The notes under the pieces: model-generated
The model's input: only the letters and a program-made list of their open reading frames with translations
What the model was told of the DNA's origin: nothing
Database searches by the model: none
Assembly: GCA_902623175.1 (NCBI GenBank)
Contig: CACNSR010000016.1
Location: 1 to 60,352 of the forward strand
Direction: 5' to 3'
Length of the DNA: 60,352 nt
Source: Halieaceae bacterium
GTDB taxonomy: Bacteria; Pseudomonadota; Gammaproteobacteria; Pseudomonadales; Halieaceae
Made by a program: the position numbers and the translations under genes
Part shown: positions 42,529 to 53,089 of the stretch, piece by piece
Layout: every line of letters starts with the position of its first letter
Position numbering within the stretch: position 1 is the stretch's first letter

Positions 42529-43743
42529 CTATGGCTCGCGAAGGATCGCCCGCAGAGAGCCACCATTACTCACGATGTTGTCAGGCATCCTGAGATCAAG
42601 GAGGGTTGCGGCCACGGGATAGACGTCCAGCTGATGCGCTTCGGGAATGACTTTGCTCACCTCAAATCTCGGCCCCACAGCGACTAGAAAAGCGGCCATA
42701 TCCTCCACAGTCGCCGGATAGCCGTGCATGCCGCGCAGGTCTGCGTTTTTGCCGCCACCCCGGCGAAAAACCCGGGGGGGCGCCGTCTCAATAATGACAT
42801 CACCGACTCCCGGATGATTCTCAAAATGGCGCTCGGCTCGATCGAGAGAGGACAGCCGTCGCCAACGGGCATCGCTCATCCTATCCAGCGCGCGCACGAG
42901 GCAATCAATATCCGCATCAGGGTCACGTTGGTAATACGTGACCCGCGTGCTGCCGTCCACGCGCTTAAAGCCTTTTGGCCGCGGCAACGTATTGGTGTCG
43001 ATGAACATGTCAGGGTCAACCTCTGACATACCATGGTCCGAGACTAGCATCAGGTTGATATCGGCGTTCCGCTGCGTGTTGATCGATTTGATAGTCTGCC
43101 ACAACACCGCAATCTGACGATCCACCTCAATGATGGCCGAGAGTGTCGCCGGCGCTTTGGGTCCAAAGGTATGGCTAACTGAATCGACTATAGAAAAGTA
43201 AAGCGTAACGAGATCGGGGCGCTTGTCTGCCGGCAGCGCAAGCCAGTCAATGACCTGCTGCACGCGCTCACGGTGAGGCACCCGGTCGTCGTAGGGGCTA
43301 TAGTCAGTGGGCAGTTTTTTGGCAAAAGGCGCGTCGGATTCCGGCCAGAAAAAGGTAGAGGCGCGACCGCCATGCTGCTCGACCAAGGTCCACAGCGGGA
43401 TACCGGTCAACCAGCTGGGGTCTTTGCGGCCCTTACCCATGCTGTAACAGTCAGACCGATCGCTGCGACAAAAATAATTATCGATTACACCATGCTCTGT
43501 TGGGTGGAGCCCGGTAGCAATCGACAGGTGCCCGGGAAAAGTACTTGAGGGATAAACGGTGCGCAGCTTTGTCACCCGCGAACCCTGAGCCGCAATGGAC
43601 CGCATATTTTTAGCCTGCGGCCAGTCGAGATAATCCCAGCGAAAACCGTCTATTGATACCAGTACCAGCGTCTGCGCGGTGCTTGCTGCGCCCCATATCG
43701 AGACTGCCAAGCTCAAGACAATAATGAGTAAACGGAGAATCAA
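42529..43743 (-). CDS. secreted type I phosphodiesterase / nucleotide pyrophosphatase family protein
   Basis: 404 aa with an N-terminal signal peptide (LRLLIIVLSLAVSIWGAAST). Alkaline phosphatase superfamily, NPP type: metal residues in VSIDGFRWDYLD, nucleophile Thr in YPSSTFPGHLSIATGLHPTE, then FSIVDSVSHTFGP, LVSDHGMSEVD and RGMHGYPAT. It probably hydrolyses phosphodiester or pyrophosphate bonds of extracellular nucleotides in the periplasm, a plausible phosphate-scavenging role. Substrate is not determinable here. Confidence 0.88.
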   Translation of the reverse strand: MILRLLIIVLSLAVSIWGAASTAQTLVLVSIDGFRWDYLDWPQAKNMRSIAAQGSRVTKLRTVYPSSTFPGHLSIATGLHPTEHGVIDNYFCRSDRSDCYSMGKGRKDPSWLTGIPLWTLVEQHGGRASTFFWPESDAPFAKKLPTDYSPYDDRVPHRERVQQVIDWLALPADKRPDLVTLYFSIVDSVSHTFGPKAPATLSAIIEVDRQIAVLWQTIKSINTQRNADINLMLVSDHGMSEVDPDMFIDTNTLPRPKGFKRVDGSTRVTYYQRDPDADIDCLVRALDRMSDARWRRLSSLDRAERHFENHPGVGDVIIETAPPRVFRRGGGKNADLRGMHGYPATVEDMAAFLVAVGPRFEVSKVIPEAHQLDVYPVAATLLDLRMPDNIVSNGGSLRAILREP

Positions 43744-43867
43744 TCTATTGGCTCGCCGATGGATAAGGTCAATCTATGACAGTGCGGAAAATAATACAGT
43801 GAAGCTCCTGCCGAATAAGAGTGGCTCGCATCAAACCCCATAAGCACTGGTCACCGTTGTGCCGCGC

Positions 43868-43896
43868 ATAAAAAAAGCGGCCTGCAGGCCGCTTCT
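43868..43896 (-). terminator. rho-independent terminator after the PuuD-like gene
   Basis: Perfect palindromic stem AAGCGGCCTG/CAGGCCGCTT (43875-43894) followed on the minus strand by a U tract. Confidence 0.85.
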
Positions 43897-43926
43897 AAAA
43901 TTTTCGATAGCGCTCAACCAACGTAA

Positions 43927-44562
43927 TCAGAGGTAGAGCAAGATGCCCAGAATCGCCAACATCAGCGCGAGCGAGCAGTGAACCACGCCCATCACAGACT
44001 TCATCGGACCCATGCCACCGAAAAGTGCGTTGATTTCGAGCACAATGATGATGCCCATAGCCGTGAACAATCCCGTGTCAGACACCGAGCCGCCAACCTG
44101 GGTTGAGATTGCAGCGATATGCTTGGAACCCAACATGCCCAGCAGCATGGGGCCAGAAAACAAGGTGTTGGTGCGGCTCGCCAAGCCGGCCCTCGCGGCG
44201 GCCGCAGGGCCGTCGCCCTCTTTCATACCCAGTACGATCTGCTGATTCGGCCAAATCACCAGCCAGACATTGAGGAACATAAAGGTGCCCGCCAGTGCGC
44301 CCACCCAGATCGCGGGCATGGCCATGCCAAACGCGCCGATCTTGTGGAGGAGGTATGCACCTGTCAGAAAGGTGAGCATGGCGCCCCAGCGGAACCACCA
44401 CAGTGCGCGAGGCGCCAGTTTAGCCATGGCATCCGATTTAGCGCTCGCCTCAGCTTCCTTGAAATACTCGGTCTGAACAAAGTTGAAGTAGTACAGCATG
44501 CCGATCCAGACGATGCCGGCCAGCACATGGAAATAGCGAAAGAAAAACTCAATATAATACAT
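43927..44562 (-). CDS. PuuD-like multi-pass membrane protein
   Basis: 211 aa, about six to seven hydrophobic segments. It resembles the membrane part of urate hydroxylase PuuD (HVLAGIVWIGMLYYFNFVQ, NVWLVIWPNQQIV, RTNTLFSGPMLLGMLGSKHI). Full PuuD proteins carry a C-terminal cytochrome c domain, which is absent here. The ATG at 44562 has GGGAGA upstream. Histidines in helices could bind heme, but the biochemical role of this short form is unknown and no purine genes are nearby. It has its own terminator and appears monocistronic. Confidence 0.7.
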   Translation of the reverse strand: MYYIEFFFRYFHVLAGIVWIGMLYYFNFVQTEYFKEAEASAKSDAMAKLAPRALWWFRWGAMLTFLTGAYLLHKIGAFGMAMPAIWVGALAGTFMFLNVWLVIWPNQQIVLGMKEGDGPAAAARAGLASRTNTLFSGPMLLGMLGSKHIAAISTQVGGSVSDTGLFTAMGIIIVLEINALFGGMGPMKSVMGVVHCSLALMLAILGILLYL

Positions 44563-44750
44563 GCGTGCGTCTCCCGGTTTTTGTAATAACGGCACAAAGG
44601 CCCTGCCAAGACGGCATTATATATCAGCCCACGGGCAAGCGGTGTTTGGACCGGCGGTCTTCAGACAGCTTGTTTTTAATGACCCCGTATACGGATGCCG
44701 ACTCATGCTACGGCAATACGAGTTCGACTCTTCACCACGCTCATTCAGGC

Positions 44751-44783
44751 AAAAAAAAGCCCGGCAGAAGCCGGGCTCTTTTT
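44751..44783 (-). terminator. rho-independent terminator of groESL
   Basis: Stem AGCCCGGC/GCCGGGCT with a short loop and an eight-base U tract on the minus strand, 19 bases beyond groEL. Confidence 0.92.
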
Positions 44784-44801
44784 AACTTTCGCTCAGCGCG
44801 C

Positions 44802-46457
<1,656 letters not shown>

Positions 46458-46471
46458 TCAGTGCGGTGCGC

Positions 46472-46762
46472 TTATTCAACGACCGCAAAAATTTCACTCT
46501 CGCTCATCAGGATCAGCTCTTCGCCATCCACCTCGATGGTGTTGCTGCCGGCGTATTGGCCAAAAACAACCGTGTCACCGACTTTCACCGACAACGCGCG
46601 TTGCTCGCCGTTATCCATCACCTTGCCATCACCAACCGCCACTATCTCACCCTGATTGGGCTTCTCTTTGGCAGAGCCGGGCAGGACGATACCTCCCGCT
46701 GAGGTTTCCTCTTCTTCCTTTCGACGAACGACCACGCGGTCGTACAACGGACGAATATTCAT
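46472..46762 (-). CDS. groES: GroES, 10-kDa co-chaperonin
   Basis: 96 aa lid of the chaperonin. [20 protein letters not shown], mobile loop [16 protein letters not shown], and the [20 protein letters not shown] roof region. First gene of groESL, under a CIRCE element and a sigma-32 promoter. Confidence 0.99.
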   Translation of the reverse strand: MNIRPLYDRVVVRRKEEEETSAGGIVLPGSAKEKPNQGEIVAVGDGKVMDNGEQRALSVKVGDTVVFGQYAGSNTIEVDGEELILMSESEIFAVVE

Positions 46763-46820
46763 GGGTTTAACTCTCCAACATTATCGATTTCGCTAGCTCA
46801 CCCTCACGGGCTTACCCCCT

Positions 46821-46848
46821 ACATGGGGGCAGGGATGCGCATTTCAAG
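46821..46848 (-). promoter_or_regulatory. sigma-32 heat-shock promoter of groESL
   Basis: Minus strand CTTGAA (46843-46848), 14-base spacer, CCCCATGT (46821-46828), a full consensus match. About 58 bases before the groES start. Confidence 0.88.
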
Positions 46849-46855
46849 GGATTTT

Positions 46856-46882
46856 TTAGCAGTCTGCAAGGGAGAGTGCTAA
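46856..46882 (-). promoter_or_regulatory. CIRCE operator (HrcA site)
   Basis: Minus strand TTAGCACTC-N9-GACTGCTAA against the CIRCE consensus TTAGCACTC-N9-GAGTGCTAA: one mismatch in 18. It sits directly upstream of the sigma-32 -35 box. A weak sigma-70-like pair (TTGCAG within it, N17, TGAAAT) overlaps, so HrcA could repress a second promoter. hrcA is not in the window. Confidence 0.85.
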
Positions 46883-46953
46883 AAAAAAACGGTTTTAGGG
46901 TAAAAAAAGCGTTTTTCAGGGAAAAAGTGAGGGGGATGCGCCTTTATGCCTGC

Positions 46954-47481
46954 TCAACCACGCTCAGTCGGGTTGTGCTCCAGTGGCGCGGTCGTCTCGC
47001 GGTGCGTGCTCTCAGAGTCTGGCAACACTGGCTCGAACTCACCCTCCAAGGTGACCCCCTCGTCCCCCAAGTGACCATTGCGAGGCCCCGTGTGGACACC
47101 GGATGGCCCTGCCTGACATTGGTCATGACTGTACTGGGCATTTGCAGACCCCGCGACCATCAGTTTGGCGAACAAGATCCTCAGGGGGGCGATTAGGACA
47201 ACAACTGCCAGTGCGTCAGAAATCAGGCCTGGGACCATCAGAAGGACCCCTGCCACCAGCCGCGCGACTTTGCCCATCAACAGCTGCTGACTCAGTGCAC
47301 CCTCGCGCTGGGCTTGCTGCAGATGCTGGAGGGTCTGACGACCCGCAAGGCGAAATAGCCCAATACCCAGTACTCCCGCACCTAGTAGCCAGAGCATTGC
47401 AGTGGTGGCACTGGTTCGTGCACCCAGCTCAATGAGGCTCCATAGTTCCAACCACGGGTAGAGAAACAATAGCCATTTCAT
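46954..47481 (-). CDS. fxsA: FxsA family membrane protein
   Basis: 175 aa inner-membrane protein. The family core is clear: MKWLLFLYPWLELWSLIELG, LGAGVLGIGLFRLAG, and VAGVLLMVPGLISDALAVVV. E. coli FxsA affects F-plasmid exclusion of phage T7; its cellular role is unknown. The ATG at 47481 is chosen because the family starts there. It sits between ampG and groESL; fxsA next to groES is a widespread arrangement. The C-terminal 70 residues are polar and variable. Confidence 0.92.
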   Translation of the reverse strand: MKWLLFLYPWLELWSLIELGARTSATTAMLWLLGAGVLGIGLFRLAGRQTLQHLQQAQREGALSQQLLMGKVARLVAGVLLMVPGLISDALAVVVLIAPLRILFAKLMVAGSANAQYSHDQCQAGPSGVHTGPRNGHLGDEGVTLEGEFEPVLPDSESTHRETTAPLEHNPTERG

Positions 47482-47494
47482 CACATTCGATGCC

Positions 47495-48772
47495 TCATGT
47501 CGGTCCCGCCGCTGATGGTTGATCCACAGTCTCCGCCTCAACACGCCACGGCGCCACCCATATCAGAGTGACCATGCCGGGAATCGCCAGTAACGTACAC
47601 AACACAAAGAACAACACCCAGCCCATTTCCTCAACAATAAATCCGGTGACGGCGTTGGCCAAAGAGCGCGGCAGTGCCGCGAGCGCCGTAAACAGTGCAA
47701 ACTGGGTTGCGGCAAATGTCCGGCTGGATTCTCTGGCAATGAAGGCGGTAAAGGCGGCTGTGCCAAGACCGACCCCCAGGTACTCAAACGCTATCACCGC
47801 GGCGAGCAGCCACAGGGCATTGCCCACGCTTGCCAGCCAAGCGAAGCCTAAAATGCTGATCATCTGCACCAACCCGAAAATCCAAAGCGCGCGGTTAATA
47901 CCTAAGCGAAGCATCATGATGCCTCCCAGTAGACCGCCGGCGATCGCCGGCCAGAGCGCCGCATGCTTGGCAACCAATCCGATCTCGGTCATTGAAAAGC
48001 CAAGATCGAGATAGAACGGCGTCGCCAGTGCCGTCGCCATGTTATCGCCGAGCTTATAGGCCACCATAAAAAACAACGCCAAGGCCGCGGTCCGCCAGCC
48101 AACACGCTGAAAATACTCGCTGAATGGCGTGACTAGAGTCTCGCGCAACGTGCGGGGCTGGGGACCCACCTGCTCTGGCTCAGTTACGCTGAGCGACAGC
48201 AAGATGCCCAACCCCATAAAGGCGCCAGTAATCCAGAACACCCAAACCCAGGGCAGAGTGTCGGCCAAAATCAAAGACAGCGATCCTGGCACCAAACTGG
48301 CGATTCGATAAGCCTGGACATGAACGGCGTTACCGAGGCCCAGCTCCTCATCAGGCAGAATTTCCCGGCGATAGGCATCGATCGCCACATCTTGGGTAGC
48401 GCTGAGAAACGCAATCAGTGAGGCGAGGGCGGCTACTAACGCAGTCTGATTGAGCGGATTGACGTAGCCCAACGCGCCGATAGCGCACACCAGGCCGATT
48501 TGGGCCGAGAGCATCCAGCCGCGACGACGCCCCAGCGGTAGCCGGATCCGGTCCATGAGCGGTGCCCAGAGAAATTTCCAGGTATAGGGCAGGCCCACCA
48601 GCGCAAACAAGCCGATCTCGGCGAGTGACACCTCCGACGCCCGAAGCCAGGCGGGCACCAACTGAATCAATAAGTACAGGGGCATACCCGACGCCAAACC
48701 TGTCATTACACAGATCAGGATGCGGCGATTCCGCATCGTGGCGAAAACAGCCGTGGTTTTTAGTGCCTGCAA
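47495..48772 (-). CDS. ampG: AmpG-like muropeptide permease (MFS)
   Basis: 425 aa, 12-helix major facilitator that imports anhydro-muropeptides released by cell-wall recycling. Matches AmpG in LASGMPLYLLIQLVPAWL, LVGLPYTWKFLWAPLMDR, GRRRGWMLSAQI, SATQDVAIDAYRREILP and FAATQFALFTALAALPRSL. Start TTG at 48772 has a strong AGGAGGG 6 bases upstream; an ATG 12 codons on is the alternative. A short-tailed form with 12 rather than 14 segments. Confidence 0.88.
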   Translation of the reverse strand: MQALKTTAVFATMRNRRILICVMTGLASGMPLYLLIQLVPAWLRASEVSLAEIGLFALVGLPYTWKFLWAPLMDRIRLPLGRRRGWMLSAQIGLVCAIGALGYVNPLNQTALVAALASLIAFLSATQDVAIDAYRREILPDEELGLGNAVHVQAYRIASLVPGSLSLILADTLPWVWVFWITGAFMGLGILLSLSVTEPEQVGPQPRTLRETLVTPFSEYFQRVGWRTAALALFFMVAYKLGDNMATALATPFYLDLGFSMTEIGLVAKHAALWPAIAGGLLGGIMMLRLGINRALWIFGLVQMISILGFAWLASVGNALWLLAAVIAFEYLGVGLGTAAFTAFIARESSRTFAATQFALFTALAALPRSLANAVTGFIVEEMGWVLFFVLCTLLAIPGMVTLIWVAPWRVEAETVDQPSAAGPT

Positions 48773-49225
48773 ATTGGCCCTCCTGAGTTATGCCGCCTAG
48801 CGCTCGTATCGAGTTGTCACACACCAGTTCTTTGCAAACCTGACACCATGCGGCAGAGCGCCCTCAGTTACAATGACGGCAGTGTCGCTGTGCGGACTAC
48901 TCCGAGTGACCTTGGACGTTATTGTCTACTGGTGCGGCAGAGTGGCAAGCACTTCTGTGATGACAGCCATCAACGAGATGCGTGGTGTGAGCGCACACAA
49001 GTGCCATTTCTTTGGCGAGGAAGCTTTCCGGGCGCAAGGTAAAAGTCCTATGGTCAAAGATTGATCGCCTGACAACAAAGAAACAATGCGCATGAGGTTT
49101 CCCACAGACAACAAACATAGCGTGAGCCCTGTCAGTTAAAGGTCAACACAGAATAAAGGGGTTACTGACGAGTAGTCTGCGCCTTTAGCCGCAGCGAGCG
49201 GGAAGCTCATGAATCAAGCGACTGC
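48773..49225. other. 453-base region without a supported gene
   Basis: Between the start of ampG and the end of the acyltransferase gene. A 63-codon plus-strand frame (48873-49064) has no Shine-Dalgarno and no family resemblance. It presumably holds the ampG promoter; nothing else was recognised. Confidence 0.5.
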
Positions 49226-50356
49226 TTAAACGGCTGACGATCTCTTCCTACCCCAGCCCATAAGGGGCCTCTCAATTAGATAAAAACTGAGCGCGGCCAA
49301 GACAAGGGTTATGGGAACAACGACCAGTAATGCCAGCAAACTTTGCCCGGGAGTGCTCCACATATCCGGGAACAACAGCACCATCACCCTCATTACCTGA
49401 AAGTGCCAAAGGTAGATCCCAAAGCTGATGTGCCCCAGCCACACCAGAAAACGACTCGATAGCCAAGCCATGCTCGGCAGAGGATCCTTGAGGTGATAAA
49501 CCAATATCGCGATTGCCAGCGCGACCAGCGGCGGCCAGACGACCAATATCCAATGGCCCGACCAATAAACCGCGTCCACGCAGAGCTGCCATTGCATGAG
49601 CCCCAGTAACAATATAAGCCCAACAATGATTCCTTTCTGACGTTGCTCAACCGTAAGGGCATCCGGGAGAAAGTTAAGGCTAAAACCGAGCATGAACGTA
49701 AAAAGGGTTCCCATAAGCGAGTCGAGCACCGGCAGTACCGACACGTAATTGTCCACCTCAGCCGTGGAGAAAATCAAAAAACGCCAGGCCAGCGTGATCA
49801 GCAGGCTGCTCAGTAGCAATACTCGCCAATTGATGAAACCTGCGCACCAGCCCAACAAGGGCAGTAACAAGTAAAAGCTTAATTCAACCGGTAGCGTCCA
49901 CCATACAAGGTTCAGCGGAGCGACCATTAGAGGTGGCAGGTTCAACCAGAGTAAAAACTGCAGGTGGAGTGTGTTGTAACTCGCCTCATCGACTAGACCT
50001 GGTATCGAGCCCGCGACCAGCAGCAGAACCAGCAGTTCTGCCCACACTGCCGGATAAATTCGCAAAAAGCGGCGTGTCCAGAAATGACGCAAATATCCCG
50101 TAGTGATATCCGCGCGAATCACCTGCCCTCCCAAGAGCCAGCCAGAGAGAATGAAAAATAGTGGGACCCCCATCCATCCAAAGCCGACGTAGGCAGTGGG
50201 GTCAAGGAGAGAATTAGCAGGCACTGAGCCTTGAACCAACGCACCAAAAGCAGGAAAAAACTGCTCCCAGTGGAATAGCATAACAGCGCAAGCAGCGAGG
50301 CCGCGCAATGAATGGAGCGCTGGATTGAAGTTGGAGACCGCTGAACCGCCCATCAT
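49226..50356 (-). CDS. acyltransferase 3 (OafA/YrhL) family membrane protein
   Basis: 376 aa, about ten transmembrane helices. Family pattern: NPALHSLRGLAACAVMLFHW with the catalytic His near the N-terminus, FFILSGWLLGG, RRFLRIYPAVWAELLVLLL, and near the end HISFGIYLWHFQVM with SFYLIERP. Such enzymes O-acetylate sugars of surface polysaccharides or peptidoglycan. No C-terminal SGNH domain. Substrate unknown; no glycan cluster adjoins it. Confidence 0.9.
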   Translation of the reverse strand: MMGGSAVSNFNPALHSLRGLAACAVMLFHWEQFFPAFGALVQGSVPANSLLDPTAYVGFGWMGVPLFFILSGWLLGGQVIRADITTGYLRHFWTRRFLRIYPAVWAELLVLLLVAGSIPGLVDEASYNTLHLQFLLWLNLPPLMVAPLNLVWWTLPVELSFYLLLPLLGWCAGFINWRVLLLSSLLITLAWRFLIFSTAEVDNYVSVLPVLDSLMGTLFTFMLGFSLNFLPDALTVEQRQKGIIVGLILLLGLMQWQLCVDAVYWSGHWILVVWPPLVALAIAILVYHLKDPLPSMAWLSSRFLVWLGHISFGIYLWHFQVMRVMVLLFPDMWSTPGQSLLALLVVVPITLVLAALSFYLIERPLMGWGRKRSSAV

Positions 50357-50418
50357 AGTTCTTACCCGCGCAGTTGGGATTCAGACGCCAGTGTTAGTCG
50401 GCATTTATGAAACGAGGC

Positions 50419-51384
50419 TCAAAACTCCGGGTCAATCGAAAATTTGCGCCCCAATGCACCATCTGAGGTGCGAGACATCAAGTCATCGAGTGCCTCGGTG
50501 TGCTCAACAAACCCCTCTAGCTTTCGCTCCCGCGCCTCCACCTGCAAACCTGTTCGGTACTGCGCGGCCCGGATGGGCTTAAGTTCATCAACAATACGCT
50601 TTGCCACCTGTTCGTAGGTTAGTTGCTCTGCCGGGCTATACTCCACAAGTTGTATGAGATGCACTCCGAACTGCGAAACTACGGGCTCACTAAACTCGCC
50701 CGGCATTCTCAGCGCGAAGGCGGCCTCCTCAAATGGCGGCACAGTTTTGCCCCTAACAACCCCAGACATCAACCCACCGTTCGCCACCGCATTGGCATCC
50801 TCAGTGTGCTCGCTCACGAGTTTGGTGAAGTCGGACCCAGGTTGCTTAGCCTGATCTAACAAATCGCCTGCGATTCGCAGGGCTTCCGATTCAGATCGAT
50901 CCTTAGTTCTGATTAACAACGTTCTCAACGAGACAGACTCTGGCACCCGATACTCCTCTGGAAAGGCAAGATATTGCTCCCTTGCCTCAGCTTCCCAGTC
51001 GGTCGCTGCCAACTTATCCTCAACCATTTTTCGCAGGTATCGCTCGATTAACTCCATGCTGATAGCGTATTCAGCCAACCACTCTTTTTCCACTTCACTT
51101 AGCAGATCCAGATTCTGCGCCTCTACTGCAAGAAGTTTGATCGCGTATAGATCAGAGAGAGCACTGAGATTTCTTGCGCGTGAGCCGATACCCCCTCCGG
51201 CCTCCGCAGGGGCATTTCGCAAATACATTTTGCGATCGAACTCCGTGACCGAAAATTGGCTGGTGGAGAAGTATGTAATGCTACTGCCATTTTCCGCAGT
51301 GGCCGTGATTGCAATTATGAGCGTGAAACCGAGCGCAACCCAAATTGGATACATCCTGCAGCTCACCCTGAACAACTTAAACAT
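50419..51384 (-). CDS. PpiC-type peptidyl-prolyl isomerase, exported
   Basis: 321 aa. N-terminal hydrophobic segment (MYPIWVALGFTLIIAITATA, residues 11-30) acting as signal or anchor. A helical region (SALSDLYAIKLLAVEAQNL, then MELIERYLRKMVEDKL) resembles the SurA/PrsA chaperone part; the parvulin domain follows at about 155-265 (VSLRTLLIRTKD, GGLMSGVVRGKTVPPFEEAA, PVVSQFGVHLIQL). Likely a periplasmic folding helper. CAGGAAAAA precedes the ATG. May serve the downstream secreted proteins, but that is inference. Confidence 0.85.
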   Translation of the reverse strand: MFKLFRVSCRMYPIWVALGFTLIIAITATAENGSSITYFSTSQFSVTEFDRKMYLRNAPAEAGGGIGSRARNLSALSDLYAIKLLAVEAQNLDLLSEVEKEWLAEYAISMELIERYLRKMVEDKLAATDWEAEAREQYLAFPEEYRVPESVSLRTLLIRTKDRSESEALRIAGDLLDQAKQPGSDFTKLVSEHTEDANAVANGGLMSGVVRGKTVPPFEEAAFALRMPGEFSEPVVSQFGVHLIQLVEYSPAEQLTYEQVAKRIVDELKPIRAAQYRTGLQVEARERKLEGFVEHTEALDDLMSRTSDGALGRKFSIDPEF

Positions 51385-51663
51385 AATTTTTCCTGTCTTA
51401 AAGAAAACGGCTCTGACCGCGCCGCGTTGTCATTGGGCAGTGCCGGGCGAGCTGGAGACAAAACTAGCACTCGATGGTGGTGGAAATTTGTAAATCCGCG
51501 CCCTGGGACTCATCCTTGGTCGCTGCTGCACTGCGAGAACAATCTCACTTTTGAGAAATAATGAATCCATATCCTTGGCTACGAATATGGTGAACCCTCC
51601 ACTTAGGTCTATCAACAGCATGAAAGACCAAGGTCCATAGCGCTCGATATCATTACTTTTCCG
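51385..51663. other. gene-free region between the PpiC gene and a terminator
   Basis: About 280 bases, together with the terminator about 325. It presumably carries the promoter of the PpiC-type gene. No other element was recognised. Confidence 0.45.
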
Positions 51664-51691
51664 AAAAAAAAGGGGCCAAAAGGCCCCTTTC
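51664..51691 (-). terminator. rho-independent terminator of the secreted-protein gene
   Basis: Stem AAAGGGGCC/GGCCCCTTT with loop of four and a minus-strand U tract of eight, about 20 bases past the stop of the gene at 51710. Confidence 0.92.
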
Positions 51692-51709
51692 GTTGTAACG
51701 CTTGCTAAG

Positions 51710-53089
51710 TCAGATGCCAGAGCTTGTGATCGATGTTTTGTGGACAGCTGCAGACCCGTAGCTCATGGCGCCGTTTACAACCTTGTAAGCGGCAAAGCCA
51801 ATTGCAGGCAAGCCCTGCCTCGTAGCCCCGCTTCCCAAAGTCATAGACTGGCTGGCGTTGTCGAATGAGATCTTTGCCCAACCCTCAGAGTACGGGTAAT
51901 TCAAGACCGTCAGACCGGCGCTAGCACTCAGCGCACTCCCAGCACCAGCGGCGCCCATTGCGATAACAGACGTCCCGTTACAAATCGAAGTTTCGACGGC
52001 GGCAGCCGCGGAGGTTTCACGGTCCCACCGACCGATCGACACAGGTTCACAAGCGGAACTCTCTTCCGCGGATCCGTCCCAATTGTCAGTGAACGGCGGA
52101 ACTACGTCAGCCTCAGTTGCTACGTCGACGTGCGCACGCTTGGTAGGGAAAGTGACTACCCAGTCAGTCATCCCGCCGACAACGGGAAGCGCCAAAACGT
52201 CATTTGACAATGAAGCCGTCTGCAACAAAGCAGACGCAGCCTCTGCGCCGCTACCCAAAGTGTAGTCAATCCATGTACCATCGGCCGTCTGCACAGTAGC
52301 AACACTAGTACCGCTGCTGATCGAGGGACTTTCGGTACCAGGGAGGGTGTGCTGAGCCGACAGGCTAAAGCCATCAATCGCTGTAGCCTCGAAACCAAAC
52401 GAAGCTGCCGACTCTACGTTGATATGGTAAGCCACGCCAGACAGGCCGCCTGTCGGAGCGCTCATGCCAGCAGAAGGATTCTCACTCCACGGGCCTGATG
52501 TCCATGCAGTATTGAGGGCAGCGCAGTCAGCTGGGACGCCCGTCGCATCGTGAGTCGCCGCCGCTGCGTATGTTTCATCAGAAACCACACCCATCTCGAT
52601 CACCTCAACGTGGCCCGTCAAGCTACGTTTGATGGAGGAATCTGCATCCTCGGTGTAACCTCGGTTAACGAATGGTTGAATGCGCGTAGTAGAGCCGTCA
52701 GCGTTTTCTGTCGCTGTACCTGGGAAGTCACCACCGCCTTCTCCCAGGACTGGAATAGTGCAGCTGGCGTCACCTGTAATAATGGCCGCGCCATCACCAT
52801 TGGCGTCGGGGATAACAGCGAAGGCAAAGATGTCCTTGGGAGCCATATATAGGTTGAAGTCGAGCACCGCGTCTGAGTTCTTGTATTCAAGGAAGCGAAC
52901 CTTAACCGCCTTTACCGAATCTGTGGTATTGGTGAGGTGAATCCCGGTGGAATTACCATTGTCGGCGTTGTAGAACGGGAATAGCAGGGCTTGACCCGTT
53001 TTGCCGGGGTTCACGTACTGCCCAGCATGAACGGCCGCTGATGTAGCAACGGTTGCTGCGACGGCAAGCGAAATTGTGCTCTTCTTCAT
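51710..53089 (-). CDS. secreted protein of unknown family
   Basis: 459 aa, not recognised. Start ATG at 53089 follows TTTAGGAGTG and gives a clear Sec signal peptide (MKKSTISLAVAATVATSAAV, cleavage near HAG). The mature part is acidic and Gly/Ser/Thr-rich, low in charge, with few cysteines in spaced positions (DASCTI, PADCAAL, SACEPVS, SICNGT), and a conserved-looking N-terminal segment PGKTGQALLFPFYNADNGNS. It looks like a beta-rich outer-surface or extracellular protein. Single-gene unit with strong Shine-Dalgarno and terminator, next to a type II secretion operon; being a substrate is speculation. Confidence 0.85.
   Translation of the reverse strand: MKKSTISLAVAATVATSAAVHAGQYVNPGKTGQALLFPFYNADNGNSTGIHLTNTTDSVKAVKVRFLEYKNSDAVLDFNLYMAPKDIFAFAVIPDANGDGAAIITGDASCTIPVLGEGGGDFPGTATENADGSTTRIQPFVNRGYTEDADSSIKRSLTGHVEVIEMGVVSDETYAAAATHDATGVPADCAALNTAWTSGPWSENPSAGMSAPTGGLSGVAYHINVESAASFGFEATAIDGFSLSAQHTLPGTESPSISSGTSVATVQTADGTWIDYTLGSGAEAASALLQTASLSNDVLALPVVGGMTDWVVTFPTKRAHVDVATEADVVPPFTDNWDGSAEESSACEPVSIGRWDRETSAAAAVETSICNGTSVIAMGAAGAGSALSASAGLTVLNYPYSEGWAKISFDNASQSMTLGSGATRQGLPAIGFAAYKVVNGAMSYGSAAVHKTSITSSGI

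Noticed and set aside
48873..49064. 63-codon plus-strand frame in the ampG upstream region
   Set aside because: No ribosome binding site, no recognised family and no supporting neighbour.
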